A stretch of 64,000 nucleotides of DNA from Miscanthus floridulus. Lineage: Eukaryota; Streptophyta; Magnoliopsida; Poales; Poaceae. Both the position numbers and the translations under genes were made by a program. Positions 11,940-25,251 of this stretch are shown here, piece after piece (the stretch's first letter is position 1; every line of letters starts with the position of its first letter). Below the pieces are notes generated by a model. That model did not search any database, had not been told where the DNA came from, and saw only the letters and a list, made by a program, of their open reading frames with translations. Where the stretch lies: NCBI RefSeq assembly GCF_019320115.1, contig NC_089595.1, forward strand, positions 107,453,035-107,517,034. Direction: 5' to 3'.

Positions 11940-12376
11940 TATGCTTTAGTCAGCCTTTATAGTGATGAATATTAGTTATTCAGTCACCCACTGAATCATA
12001 TTAACCTTCATGATGGAAAAGAATAAAGGACGGTTTTGCACCTAGCCCATGTGACCATATATACGAAGAATGAAATGAGCACAAGGAATGGGAACCAAAT
12101 TTTCCCTCCCATAAATAAGACACAATCATCTAACTATATGTTAATAATGTGTTAAGTCTATTCATATGATGGTGTGTCATTCATATTGCCATAAGTCCAT
12201 AACTCTGAAACCAAGAAATCCCATAATAACATTATCTTCTTTCAGAAAGGAGAAGCATTAACCGGCCAGGAGCAATACTTAGATCCATTTTCTGCAGCAT
12301 AGATACTGCCAGGGGCATCTAAAGGTGTTACTGTTTTTCACGTTTTAAGGTACTGCCAGTTATAGATTAGCACTAA

Positions 12377-13192
12377 GGAGCTGTTTGGTTGCATCCGGTA
12401 AACGTAAACGTGAACGGTAATGGAAGACGCCGCAAATGGAAACAAATTAAGTGAATACTGGCTTTGTTTGGTTCGTGTCCGTAAAGGAATTGGATAAACA
12501 TTACAGCGAGACGGAGATCTTCATGCTCGGCGCCGCTGCGTGCCTGCTTCGAGTGGGAACTCGAGATGCAGCGTTGTTGATGGCGTTGAGGATGCACGCC
12601 GCGGCCAGTTGCATCCACCTCGTGCTCGTCCATGGCGGGACCGCGGGAGGCTGGTAAGTGAGTCGCTCATCATCTCGCAGTAAGTCGACGAGGCGTTCGC
12701 TGGTGCCGGAGCAGGTGGCAGCGGCGCTCGCCTAGCTCGATGAGGCCATCACCGTGTGCAGCACCAGCAAGTGACATCATTTCTTCGCCGGCAACGACAT
12801 CGTCCATGGACGTCCGGAATTTCTGGGCAACGGAGTGGATCACCGCACAGACGGCCTCGACGAGATGAGAACACCTTGGGTTGCGGCGTGGGCGGCGCAG
12901 TTCTGCAGTGGAGAAGGCAGAGAGGACGGGAAGGGGTGGAGTCACGCTAGGACGCGAAGAGGCAGTGGGGATGGGCGGCGCCAGCGCTGGGAAAGAACTG
13001 GACGAAGATGTCGAGGGGAAGATGAGGCGAACAGATTACGGGCTTACGGCCAGGTATGAGCGGTATCAGATTTCTCTTGGCCCGTATCGCTTTATGGCGT
13101 GATACGTTTACAGTGGAAGCAAAGCAAACAGAATCTAACGTTATCAGTTGCCACCGTAATCAGATGCCGTTGCAAATCATCCAACCAAACAG
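12377..13192. mobile_element. Probable non-autonomous transposon with GC-rich cargo in ABCB intron 2
   Basis: The left end CTGTTTGGTTGCATCC and the inverse of the right end (CCAACCAAACAG at 13181-13192) match over about 11 bases. The interior (12520-13050) is GC-rich, unlike the surrounding AT-rich intron, and could be captured gene sequence. No clear target duplication was found. The words GGTGTTACTGTTTT occur on both sides (12325 and 13200). Confidence 0.4.
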
Positions 13193-14676
13193 TATGTAAG
13201 GTGTTACTGTTTTCATTGTTTTATCAGAGGTTGCGTGTTGGATCATCACTGGAGAAAGACAGCTCGCATACGGGTCTCTATCTTGAAGCTCTATTGAGAC
13301 AAGACATTGCATTTTTTGACAAGGAAATGACCACTGGACAATTGGTTGAGAGTATGTCCGGAGATACAATACTTATCCAGGATGCAATTGGTGAAAAGGT
13401 TGACCCATGTAAACTGTAAACACATCATTGTCAGCTTGTGAATTGTGATGCCGGTTCATATTAACTTTACTAAAGCTACAAAGCACATAGGCAGCATATT
13501 TGTATCTAATGATTTAAACTTATATTCTGTGTTTCGAATTAAGGAGTACAAATTTTCTTTATATGCGAATATGTGATTGTAAATTGTTGTGATCTGATGT
13601 CTATTCTGGATAGTCAACTCAAATATTCGTTTCCATTCCAGGTTGGGAAGTTTATACAACTTACTGCCACATTTGTTGGAGGGTTGGTGATTGCTTTCTC
13701 TAAAGGATGGCTTTTAGCTGCTGTTATGATGTCAAGTGTCCCTCCTATAGTAGTTGCTGGAGCAGCTATGTCAAGGACTATATCGAAACTGTCAAGCCAA
13801 GGTCAAGCTAAGTACAATGAAGCAGGCATTGTTGTTGAACAGACAATTGGAGCCATCAGAACAGTAGACCCTTTGCTTAAATATTCTCTTTAATCCTTAC
13901 TGTTGGTTTAGATTCGTAACCAACTTCTTCTTGGGCTAATTTTTGAAAGGTTGCTTCCTTCAATGGTGAGAATCGAGCCATTGCACTATACAATAAATAC
14001 ATTAGGAAGGCATATGTATCTGCTGTCCAAGAAGGCACGGCTACTGGCCTGGGCTTTGGTTTTGTTATGCTTATTCTATTCTGCACCTATGGTCTAACAG
14101 CATGGTATGGGGCAAAACTGATTATTGATAAAGGATATGGAGGAGGTCAGGTTGTAAGTGTCTGGATGGCATTCATGACAGGTGCAATGTAAGTCATCAA
14201 TACTCATTGAATCTTGTTCTAAAATGTCATATGCATATATATACTTTCTTGATCAATTACTTCTTGTTCAAAATGCATAGAAACAATTCTATAATCCTCA
14301 ACTATAACTTTCTAGTATTTTGAATTTGAATCCATTGATTACATGTAATGTGCTCTGGCCTTCCCAACCTAAGATATATAATTTGATCATATTCTAATTC
14401 ATGTATAACATGGCAGACTCATTACGCATACATTTTCACAACCATCTAAACGATTAGTTTACTCACTTTGTTCCAGAAGTGATTACAGTAATGGTTTTCC
14501 ATTGGACTTACAGAATTTTGATTTATGGTGGAGGTGATATTACTATTCATTTTATCACGAAAATTAATGTTTGTTCCTGCCTAATTGTTCTTCACATTTA
14601 TCCTTATCAGGTCTTTAGGTGAGGCAACACCATGCGTGACCGCTTTTGCTTCTGGCCGGGCTGCTGGGTATAGAAT

Positions 14677-15110
14677 TGTTATGGTGGGAAAAGTGTACCA
14701 GCGCCGTAACAAGAAGAGTGGTTGAGCAAGTCATGTGGAGGCATGCACCAGTGTGCGGTCACCAAGGTCTAGGCGTGGGAGCCTGTTTGGCTTCAGCCGA
14801 TTAAGTAGGAGTCAGTTATCAAGATTGCTATTTTGGTTGGAGTTTGTTAAGTCGAGTTTGTGAGCCCTTAGATTTAGGAGAGATTTGTTATTGAGTCGGT
14901 ATAAGTGTCAAACATTCTGAAGTAATAGATTTTTAGCCTGGGATTGAGTTTATCTCCCCTTGGGCCCCCGGGCGTTACTGTTCACGTCTTCCTGTTGTCG
15001 CCGAGTTCTCAGCACGGCGCCGAGCATGGCGCCGCCAGTTCGTCGTCGGGGTTTCAAGCCCAGGCCTCCCCTCTCGCACTCCTACGCCCTCAGATCCTTA
15101 AGCTCCAACA
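14677..15110 (+). repeat. 5' LTR of the outer chromovirus
   Basis: Bounded by TG and CA, with the target duplication AGAAT on its left and the primer binding site on its right. It is the same length as the right LTR. Confidence 0.93.
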
Positions 15111-15123
15111 ACCTGGTATCAGC

Positions 15124-16292
15124 CATGTCTGGTCCTGGTTCATCAGCCACCGCCGCGTTCCCTGTGCTCACCACCTCTGCACCCATCGTTGCCACCACCG
15201 CGTCGCTGCTCAGTCCGTAGTCCGTGACCCCAGCCTCTCCCACCGAGGCCTTCAATGCGTCGACGTCGAGCTCCATGACCCGCAAGATCATCTCCACGCC
15301 CTGTCAGGACCATCCTTCGACCTCTTCAACAACCTCCGCCGCGAGCTCGATGAGGACACAACGCTGCGCGCGATGCGGGACTCAGTCGCCGCTGAACGCG
15401 GCGCCCCTTGGCGCGTCGTGGACGGCCTCATTCTTCATGGCGCCCGTGTCTTCGTGCTGGCGCAGTCGGCGCTGCTGCCCACCGTGCTGGATCTTGCCCA
15501 CTCGGTTGGGCATGAGGGCATTCAGAAGACCCTTCACCGTCTGCGCGCCTAGTTCTACATCAAGGGCGATCGTGCACAGGTGCGTGACTTTGTGCACGCC
15601 TGCACCGTCTGCCAGAAGAACAAGGTGGACTCCCTTCGGCCGGCAGGGCTACTGCAGCCCCTGGAGGTGCCATCGCAGGTGTGGTCCGACAACTCGCTCA
15701 ACTTCATCGAAGGCCTGCCGCGTGTTAATGGCAAGAGCGTCATCTTGACTGTGGTGGATCGCTTCTCCAAGCACGAGCACTTTATAGCGCTCAGTCATCC
15801 GTATACAGCGGCGTCGGTCGCCAAGGCGTTCTTCGAGGCCATCGTTCGCCTGCACGGGTTCCCCAACTCCATTGTCAGCGACAGGGATCCCGTGTTCACT
15901 GGCAATGTGTGGCGGGATCTGTTCAAGTTGGCGAGGGTCAAACTCCGCCTTAGTATGGTGTTCCACCCGCAAACTGATGGCCAGTCGGAAGCAGTGAACA
16001 AGGCCATTGCCATGTATTTATGTTGCATCACCGGCGACTGCCCCGTGCTTGGTTGGAGTGGCTGCCCTGGGCAGAGTACTGCTACAACACGTCCTACCAC
16101 ACTGCCTTACGGACTTCGCCATTTCAAGTTGTTTATGGCCGGCCTCCGCCTGGCCTAATTCCCTATACTGCAGGCATAGCGCGCACCGACACCGTCGACG
16201 CGCTTCTCCAGGATCATGATGCCTTCCTGGCTGAGGTGCGCGAATGCCTTCTCCAGGCCCAGGAATATGCCAAGCGCTACTACGACGGCCAC
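15124..16292 (+). pseudogene. Outer chromovirus: gag start fused to RNase H/integrase remnant
   Basis: A short gag-like beginning (MSGPGSSATAAFPV) runs to a stop. A large deletion near 15300 then joins it to sequence before the integrase. Recognisable blocks are GHEGIQKTLHRLR, an in-frame TAG at 15550, then ACTVCQKNK of the zinc-binding region, and integrase core blocks VVDRFSKHEHFIAL, SIVSDRDPVFTGN and FHPQTDGQSEAVN. A frame disturbance follows near 16030, after which WLPWAEYCYNTSYHTALR continues to the insertion point. The rest of the protein resumes at 29114. Not functional. Confidence 0.88.
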
Positions 16293-16761
16293 TGTCGACG
16301 AAATATGGTCGGCAGTCTACTTAGGGGTATGCCCAAGGTAGTAGATTATCGGCAGACAGATGCGCAAGCTACAAACAAGATGGTGACGCAAGACAGACAC
16401 GAGGTTTTATCCAGGTTTGGCCGCCGTGAAGGCGTAATACCTACGTCCTACGTCTGATTGTATTGTTGTATGTCAATGAGAGATGTTTTTTAGAGGGCTC
16501 CCCTGCCCGCCTTATATAGTCCGGGGGCAGGGTTACAGATCTGGAAACTAATCCTAACCAGTTACAGCTGCCATAGGTGCTGGATAAGGATTCCTATTCT
16601 AACCGACCAGGATCTTGCTTGATCTCCAAATCTGCCTTGATTCCTTGCGCGGGACTCCGAACAGATCGGCTGGGCCGCGCGTCGTCTTCTAGTGGGCCAG
16701 ACCCCCTGGTCCAGGCCGGCCCAAGCCTAGCCGTAAGGGTATAGGGGTTAATACCCCCACA
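16293..16761 (-). repeat. 3' LTR of the Tat element
   Basis: In element orientation it begins TGTGGGGGTATTAACCCC and ends TTTCGTCGACA. The TATA-like motif is near 16511-16520. It matches 28639-29108 with about 16 differences, most of them transitions. Confidence 0.93.
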
Positions 16762-17385
16762 GCTAGTCCCCAAGCACCATGTATTATGCTGCGACACACC
16801 GTTCGATCTCCTTCGGCTAATGCGATCCGTCTTCATGTTATCTCCAACTGGTTGAAACATTGACCAAGCGAATGTGTCAGTATTCTGGTCAGAACAGAGA
16901 GCAGTAGACCACGATTATAGCCGAAGATTCCGGTTGTCCGAAGAATGCACGGTGCTCTAAAGAAAAAAGAAAAAGATTTCTTTCCTGATCAAGTGTGCCC
17001 ACTTGTATTTCTGAAAAGAAATGTAAGTAGCCCTTGTACAATAGTAGTTATGGCCAATAGTCAGAGCGTAGGGGTCGATAAAATAAACACATTCACCACA
17101 AGGTGAAGTGTGCCTACTTAGTCCCTGAGCCTGGTAGTAGGTGACGTAGGCACGTGGTGCCAGGGTCTAAAAAGAATTCCCACTGAAGTTGAGAATCCAA
17201 TCGTCGTACAAGCAATACGAGATGCACCGGTAGGTGCATCGTACCGATGTAGTCCCCGAGCTTGCTAGAAGGCGAGGTATCAGCCTTGTAACAAGGTATA
17301 AATAAATGCCTCTCAACTGTATGTGAGTACAAATCATATGTAGCCGAGGAGAGCGGTCTCCGAGCAATGTTCGGAGAGTGGTCAG

Positions 17386-17600
17386 AGCAGTCCCCGAGCA
17401 TTAGAGTGGTCGGAACAGTCCCCGAGCACGATGGTGGTCTGGACAGTCCCCGTGCACGATGGTGGTCTGGACAGTCCCCGTGCACGATGGTGGTCTAGAC
17501 AGTCCCCGAGCACGATGGTGGTCTGGACAGTCCCCGAGCACGATGTTGGTCTGGACAGTCCCCGAGCACAAGGATAGTCGCTACAGTCCCCAAACACGAG
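17386..17600. repeat. 28-bp tandem array in the Tat element
   Basis: About seven and a half copies of a unit like CAGTCCCCGAGCACGATGGT plus GGTCTGGA. The first and last units are the most diverged. It lies in the non-coding stretch beside the 3' LTR, where Tat/Ogre elements commonly hold tandem repeats. Confidence 0.85.
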
Positions 17601-18069
17601 AAGTGTGGCGAGAAACCATATGCCTCTTGTACTATTATTTTTTGTATTTATTTATTTACTTGCTCTGTCAAGTCGAAACTGACACGTCTGGTCAAAAAAG
17701 TAGACGGGTATAGCACGTCATACTGCCTTTTTATCTTTTCAAGCAAACAGTTGCATGGCACCTGTAAGTAGGTGCGTCAGCATGGGCCCTCTCACACTGG
17801 CAATGAAGAGGCGCATATATTGGCATAGATCTCGAGGCTGCAAAAACAACCGTCTGCGGCGCGTGTGCACGTCTCCCAAGAATGTCGGGCAGACGAAACG
17901 GCATAACTCTTGGGTTAAATATAGTATAAGATAGGTAAGTTACTTTTTACTGAACCCCATTGCCATTCGTAGCCGCAGCCATCTTCTTCCTCTCGCCAAC
18001 CCTAATACCTCCGAAATCACCACCAATCAATCCTCCGCGATTTCCTCATTCATCAGCAAGGCCAGATTC

Positions 18070-21000
18070 ATGCCGAAAAGTGACGCACAGAAGAAAGCAG
18101 GAGTCATGGCGAAGGAGTGGTGGAAATCAAGAAGCAACGAGCAGACCATTGAAGAAGCTCACAGGATGGCGTGCGTCAAAGGGCGAGGGGTATCTCGATC
18201 CACAACCAGGTGAGATCGTGGTGTTCAAAGACTTCTTTAAGCGGGGATTTGGGGTTTCGGTACATCCTTTTCTTTAGGGGCTCTGTCTTTACTACGAGAT
18301 TGGGATTTGCAATCTGCATCCCAACTCGATCCTCCTTGTCGCCACTTTCATACATCTTTGCGAAGCATATGGCGGCTTTCAGCCCCATTTTGATTTTTTT
18401 CGCCATCTTTTCTGTTTGCGGAAGAAAGGAAGCGGCGGTTCAAAGATAGCCGAGGGTGTGTACCTCAACCTCCATGACGGCATGAAAGCCCAGTACCTGC
18501 ACTGCCCATGGAACACATCGCTAGACGACTGGTACAAGAAATGGTTCTACATCCGTGAGGAGCTGAACATGATTACACTATGCGATGTGGGGTACATTCC
18601 AGAGAAGAGGACCAGCTGGTCAGAGAAGCCCGAGCACCTGGAACAAATTCCAGAAATATTTGGAATGTTCCCGTGGAAAAAACTGGATGGTCCGAGCGTG
18701 GTCGGGAACTTCATCAGCTGACGGATCTAGCCCTGCTAGAGGAGAGTACATCCTGGCTATGAATATCAAGGTAGCGCAGACCCAACGAGAACGAGGCAGG
18801 AGGCGCTTGACAAAATTGAAGTCAAAGCCAGAATTAGAGAGCTATTTAACTTAGTTGATCCAAATTATGTCAGATTGAACGACATCGAGCACGCTTTCAA
18901 GCTTGCCCGACCTCCCCCCAAAGTAACTGTCTTGCCTCGTACCCATAGTTTTATATTGTGGTAGGATAAGTGGAAACTTACTGTGTTCACCCATTTTTGT
19001 TACCCAGGTTAATGATCAGGATAGAGCGACAGTGTTTGTGTCGCCACCTCCTGGAGTGGAGTGGCCACAAGGAGCTAGTCCCACCACCCAGACCAGCGTC
19101 GAGGACGTCGACTGGGCGGTGCTCGGAGCTGGAGAGGAGGCAGCGGCCCTAGCCGCTGGTAAGCGGCCGGGTGCCCCCAAACAGCCAAAGAAGAGATCAG
19201 CAACCACCCTGCTCACCGGGGGGCACTAAGTATCAACGAGCCTGAGGGGGGCCTGAAGGAGAAACTGACCGGTAAGCGTCGATAGGCGATTTTTGCCTGG
19301 TCGGACGATGACGCAGAGGAGGGAGAAGATGCTGACACCTTTCGACTTGTCCCTCAAAAGAGAAGGAAACAACTGGAGTCAATGGAGCAAGGTGTCTCCT
19401 CTGCGCCTATGGGACCCACGTTGCCGATGGTAGTGAAGGATGCAGTCGGGTCGACCTCAGGAGTACCTGGGCAAGGAACGCGACTGGCAACAGGAGCGCC
19501 AACGCAACCGAGCACACCACCGGCCACTGCAGCGCAGAGGACAAGCGACAGAGGGGTCAAGCACCAAGGCCCAGTGATAGTGCTGGATGTAGAGGGAGAC
19601 CAGGAGTCACCCGCATAGCATGTGGAGCAAGCACGGCCTAAGAGACGCGCCTTCGTCTCATCATTCCGCGCTTCCAACATGTAAGTATTTGTAACCTTGA
19701 TGTAAGCTAGCATTTTGCATTGAATATGATTGCCTTCTGAATATGATTGCCTTATGAACTTATCTCCAATGTACTAGCTCGACGTCCACCGAAAGTCTGG
19801 ACCAGCTAGCCGGAAGTGGCGTGGCGCTGCCAATAAGTGCAGAGCAGACTGCCTAGCGGCCGACCATCGAGGAACCCATAATAGAAGATCTGTCGAGACC
19901 TCAGCAAACAAACAGTCAGACAACAGTCCCCGAGCAGGGGGTTGAGGGAAGAGCCGAGCCAAGCACGAGTGCTCTGAGCACTAACCCTGCTGAGGGCAAC
20001 ACCTCAGCATCAAGGGTAACGGAACAAACCGAGGAGCAGCGGCCAGAGGTGAGAGCACAGACCACGCTTGTCGATGCTGCAGCTCGTGGGAAGGCCATAG
20101 TGATCACAGAAGCTGCTAACGCCGGACCAGCATCGAGACCTGAAGAAGAGCCCAAAGAGGACGAAGTGGAGGAGGTCCTGGGCCATCCACAGGACAAGCG
20201 ACAACATGTGTATGTGTCGCGTTGGCGGAACGACCAATGGGTTGTCCATGAGGAAATCCCGGAGGTCAAAGAGACCAAGAAAGTTGAATGGATGGTGAAA
20301 CGGCTGGTGACGGAAGTGCAGGTAAGCTTCGCTTTACCCCCTGATCTCGCTATCTAGTCATTGCTATCTTACTTAGCAATCTGCACATAGGACTTAATGA
20401 AGACCGCAAGGTACCGCAAGAAATGCTTCGACCAGATCGAGGGGATCGCTGCCAGCAATAAGGAGCTGACGGCGGAGGTGGAACGCTTGCGCCAGCGACT
20501 TGAAGCCACCAACCATGAAAAGATGGTGCAAGAGTCCCAGAACCAGAACCTGGTCATCCAGCTCAGTAATAAAGAGCGGGAAAGAACAAGTAAGTAGCCA
20601 CTTTATCACAACGACTAAGTGTTGTTGCGTTGTTGGTAGTAACAGCTGTAGTGCAGGTTTAGAAGCCGAAGTGGTCCATCTCCGAGAGGAGAACAGTCGT
20701 GCGGTCGTGGAGTGTGATCGCCTAAAAGAGGACAATAGAAAACTGGCGCAAGACCAGTTGCAGCTCCAGGACCACACGACCAAGATGATAGAGGAGCTGA
20801 AAGGTAAGTTTTCCAAACCCCTTTGCTCTTTTTTGTTGCCTACCATAGTTTGGCGTAATATAGCGTCTTAACAGCATGTATGGTTTGCAGTTATAAAAAT
20901 CAATGCGAAGAAGCATCTGGAGGCCATGACAAAAGACCGTGACGGCTGGAAGGCGCAGTGCCAAGAGATCACCAAGGATCGTGAAACCTGGAAAAACCGG

Positions 21001-21423
21001 TGCCAGGAGATGGCAACGGGCATTTTGCCGGTCCTTAACCTCATCGATCCGGCGCTAACAGAAGACGTGCCAAGGACGCCATAGCTGGGATTGATCGAGA
21101 GATGCCGAAAGGCATGGGGATGGTTCCAGGAGTTCGTGAAGGAGGTGGGTGAGTACACAGGCGCACATGTGCTAAGCATGGTACGTGCTCACTACCCCTT
21201 GATCGATCTCAAGCGCCTGGAGGTTGGATACCCGAAGGAGGTAGATCTAGACAAGGCTGAGGAGCTACGGATGACCCAGCTGGACTTGTCGGCGAAAATA
21301 ATTTGCGACATTAACCTATGTGGAGGCGCGACACCACCTGTACAGGGAACGCCATCAACAAGTCAGCTGGAGGCGTTGTCATTTTTAAGCCAACCGGCGA
21401 AGCCTACGGTCTCGACCAGCTAG
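18070..21423 (+). pseudogene. Antisense multi-exon ORF region of the Tat element (putative gypsy-type transposon domain)
   Basis: On the strand opposite gag-pol there is a gene-like string. After ATG at 18070 comes KSDAQKKAGVMAKEWW, then across a 1-bp shift GEIVVFKDFFKRGFGV, a TAG at 18275, and CEAYGGFQPHFDFFRHLFCL followed by DWYKKWFYIREELN. This resembles Pfam's 'putative gypsy type transposon' family (Transposase_28). Further blocks, separated by GTAAG donors and AG acceptors, are acidic linker (20049-20320), coiled coils (20397-20592, 20661-20802, 20891-21080) and a C-terminal helical block FVKEVGEYTGAHVLSMVRAH. Antisense ORFs are known in some Tat elements; their role is unknown. Frameshifts and stops make this copy degenerate. 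Confidence 0.7.
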
Positions 21424-23490
21424 GCATCTGTGGGGCCATCTTCTTCAGCTCGATCAGTACCAGAGTCCCCGAGACCCTTGCACGATGTCAGGCCCAGTGA
21501 GCAGCAGGTGCCGCATGCCCTGACCAGCCAATAGTATAGGCTATAGCTGTAGAAGAAGATGTAGTTGTGTTATTGTAAACTTGGAACTTTTCAGGCAAGC
21601 TTGTAATAACGTAACTGTATATCAGCATAAGCTTGTTTGTTTTGTAGAAAACGTATTTAAGCTCGGATATCATGTTGGTGTAACTGAGTTAGAACATGTT
21701 AGCGTTCTGTTCAGTTATACAAGTTTAGTCGACATGTCATCCTAAAAGGTTTGTATGGCCCTGGTTTGTCTTGTGGTCAGAGTGTGAGGTGCGTAGCTTG
21801 TGCACATGTAGAAACACACAAGTCAAACCAGAGAGCACCTGCTGATCGCCCGTAGCGTAGAGAGCAGATCCCATGCACGTGTTGGGAGGAACCGGAGACA
21901 GGGCCTGCTCTGAAAACCCGAGAAGGAATGGTGGTCGGTTTTAACTGGTTGAGTTAGAATAACAGTAAACTTTGAAGTGACACATTAGAGTGGTCGGAGA
22001 AATCATAATAGCTTTATTGAATTAAACCAAAAGTACAAGAGGGGTACATATCTCAGTAGTTAAGCATAGAAATGCTTAAGCTTGTTGATGTGCCATGAAT
22101 TGGGTACGTCTGTACCGTCCAGGTGAGCTAACCTGTAAGATGTTGGTCGCATAACCTCCTTGATCATGAAGGGCCCCTCCCATGGGGTTGCGAGTTTGTG
22201 AACGCCAGCCTGACTCATCTTCCACTTCAGGACCAGGTCCCCAACCATGAAGAAACGCTCCTTGACGTTCTTGTTATAGTACCTGTGCAAAATAGCAAGG
22301 TATTTGGCTGTATGTACGCAAGCATCGAGCCGCTTCTCTTCTGCACTATTCACTTCTAGCTCCCATACTTCATTGGCCTTGTCTTCGTCGAAGTTCTCTA
22401 CCCATGCTGATCTGAAGGCTATATCTGCTGGGAGCACTGCCTCAGCGCCATAAACCATAAAGTATGGTGATACGCTAGTATTGCAACTGGGCTGGATTCT
22501 GAGGCCCTAGACCACGACTGGTAACTCTTTGAGTCATCTTCCGAGAGCTTTATCATTTTCTCTGTACATCCTCTTCTTAAGTGCATCCAAGATCATACCA
22601 TTTGCTCGCTCGACCTATCCATTAGCTCTAGGGTGCGCCACCAAGACGTATTTTACTACTATGCTCCTTTCATCGCAGAAGTTCCAAAAAGCGTTCCCGG
22701 TGAACTGAGTACCCAGATCAGTGATGATGCTATTGGGTATGTCGAAGCGGTGGATGACCTGGTTGATGAACGCAACAGCCTTTTCTGAAGATGCCTTGAC
22801 CAGGGGCATGTACTCTATCCACTTGAAAATTTTGTCGATCAGCACGAAGATGCATGTAAATTTCCTAGGGGCCGGTTTGAAAGGCCCGATCATATCTAGT
22901 CCCCAGCATGCGAAGGGCCAAGAGGCTGGTATTGTCTGAATCTCATGTACTGATATATGGATTCTCTTGGAGAAGAACTAACAACCTTCACAATGGCGGA
23001 CTAGCTTCTCTTCATCAGCTATGGCTGACGGCCAATAGAACCCTACTCGGAAAGCCTTGCCAACCAGTGTTCTCGAGGCTGCGTGGTTGCTGTAGGAGCC
23101 AGAGTGGATCTAGTCTAGGAGATGTTCACCATCCTCCTGGGTTATACACTTCATCAAGATTTCCTCCTTCGTGTTCTTGCGCCACAATTTGCCATCGATG
23201 AGCAGATACTGCTTACTGTGACGCATTAGGCGTTCGTTTTCTATCCGATCGGTGTAACCGCTACCATCTGTTAGGTACTTGATGAAAGGTACTCTCCAGT
23301 TAAGCTCCTTAGTGGTCGGAGGTGGTTCGGTGGTGTTCGACGCCAGAACTGTAGCCACCAATAGCTAGTCTGGAGGCTTGTCGACCACGGGATCTTCTTC
23401 TTCGATGGAAGGCATGAGCAGGTCTTGAACAAATACGCCATGTGGGACTTTGGCTCGGGATGATCCTAACTTTGACAGTGCATCTGCTGC

Positions 23491-23829
23491 TTAATTTTTG
23501 TCTCGAACCACATGTGTGTACTTGATGCCATAGAACTTGCCTTCCAGCTTTCTGATCGATTTGCAGTATGCATCCATCTTTTCGCTGGTCGTATCCCAGT
23601 CCTTGTTGAGTTGGTTGATGACCAGAGCCGAGTTTCCGTAGACATAGAGACATTTGACATCAAGCTCGACCGCAAGGCACAGACCATGTAGACATGCTTT
23701 GTACTCGGTGGCATTATTAGACGCCGGGAAATAAATCCTGAGGACGTATCGGAGCTGCTCCTTGGATGGTGACACGAAAAGGACTCCTGCTCCTGCGCCA
23801 TCGATGTTGAGAGAGCCATCGAAGTACAT
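23491..23829 (-). pseudogene. Archaeal-type RNase H of the Tat element
   Basis: MYFDGSLNIDGAGAGVLF gives the first catalytic Asp, NNATEYKACLHGL the Glu and VYGNSALVINQLN the second Asp region. In the second block the Asp expected in VYGDS is replaced by Asn. Tat elements are known to have gained this second RNase H. The segment ends at a TAA in the same frame. Confidence 0.85.
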
Positions 23830-24108
23830 CTTCCAATACTCGTCGGGCCCCTGAGAGGCAGGTGTGCTTAAGTCTGTCCACTCGACGATGAAATCGACAA
23901 GTGCCTAAGACTTGATTGTAGTACGGCTTGCAAATTCCAAGGAGAAAGGGCATAGCTCCATTGCCCATTTGACGATGCGCCCGTTCGCATCCTTATTGCG
24001 AATGATGTCTCCCAGAGGGTACTCGGTCATGACCACCACATGATATCCGTCGAAGTAATGTTTCAACTTTTGGGATGTTATCAGTATGGCGTAGATCAGT
24101 TTCTGAAT

Positions 24109-25251
24109 CTATGGGTACCTAGTCTTGGATTCATTGAGTACCTCACTGACAAAATAGATTGGTCGCTGTACCTTGTAGACGTGGCCGGGCTCATCGCGCT
24201 CGACCACCATGGCAGTGGAGACCACTCGATTAGTTGCCGCAATGTAAAGCAGGAGGGTTTCGTCTTCTTTGGGGGCAGTGAGGATCAGAGGTGATGTAAG
24301 GAATTGTTTTAGTTGTGTGAAGGCAGCGTCTGCCTCCTCCGACCACTCAAACTTCTTGGATGCTTTGAGCAGCTTGAAAAACGGTAGTCCTTTTTCGCCT
24401 AATCTTGATATGAAACGACTTAGGGCAGCCATGCATCTGGTAAGCTTCTGAACATCCTTCACCTTTTTGGATGGCTTCATGTCCAAAATAGCTTTTACCT
24501 TCTCTAGGTTAGGGCGTATGCCGTCGTGAATGACGACATTGCCGAGCAATATACCAGATGGAACACCAAAGATACACTTCTTTGGGTTTAGTTTCCATTG
24601 GAATGTGTTAAGAGCTACAAAGGTACGTTCGAGGTCGTCAACAAGGGTGTATGCTTCCTTGGTTTTAACAACTACGTCGTCAACATAAGCCTCGACGAGG
24701 TCATCTTTTATCCCATCTTTGAGGCAGGCCTGTATGGCGTATTGGTAGGTAGCCCCGGCGTTCTTGAGCCTGAACGACATGGTCGTGTAGCAGTAAGCGC
24801 CGAAGGGCGTGATGAAGGATGTCTTGATCTGGTCGTCCTTTTTGAGAGCGATCTGGTGATAACCAGAGTAGCAATCGAGAAAGGAAAGCAGCTTGCAACC
24901 GGTAGTTGAATCTACGACCTCATCTATGCGAGGTAAGCCGAAGGGGTCTTTAGGGCAGTGTTTGTTGAGATCAGTGTAATCAACGCACATTCTCCATTCA
25001 TTATTATTTTTGTGTACAAGAACCGGGTTGGCTAACCACTCCGGATGATACACTTCTTTGATAAATCCGGCTGCCAAAAGCCGTGTAACTTCTACCCTAA
25101 TAGCCTCCTTTTTGTCGCGAATGAACCGTCGTAGCTTCTGCTTGATAGGTTTGGCCTTGTCGTCGACATTTAAGGAGTGCTCAATCAAGTTCCGAGGTAC
25201 ACCGGGCATGTCAGCGGGTTTCCATGCGAACACACTCACGTTGCTCCTCAA
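24109..25251 (-). pseudogene. Reverse transcriptase-RNase H segment of the Tat element
   Basis: The longest uninterrupted block (380 residues) covers the template-binding start (LIEHSLNVDDKAKPIKQKLR), the primer-grip region and the catalytic YVDDVVV motif, then the connection and first RNase H start (FEWSEEADAAFTQLK). It ends at a TAG where the family continues in the same frame with IQKLIYAIL. In the family this enzyme copies element RNA into DNA. Confidence 0.9.

Larger units (their letters stand above)
11181..14676 (+). pseudogene. ABCB pseudogene, 5' segment (exons 1 to start of 6)
   Basis: Exon 1 carries the membrane-entry sequence FRFADGADAVLMSAGAAG in a frame shifted from the ATG at 11181. 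A second 1-bp shift precedes NAFGSGSRHDILHRLS. The ATG frame has a 30-bp tandem repeat giving LEEEEKGLVG twice. Exon 2 (KFVYLAIGSW type) has a TGA codon and a 2-bp loss. Exon 3 has [11 protein letters not shown] followed by two 1-bp losses. Exons 4 and 5 are clean: [20 protein letters not shown] and EGTATGLGFGFVML are standard transmembrane-domain sequence. Exon 6 stops at 14676, where the LTR retrotransposon begins. Confidence 0.9.

Noticed and set aside
17386..17600. Possible CRISPR-like array
   Set aside because: Units are contiguous 28-bp repeats without unique spacers, inside a plant LTR retrotransposon.
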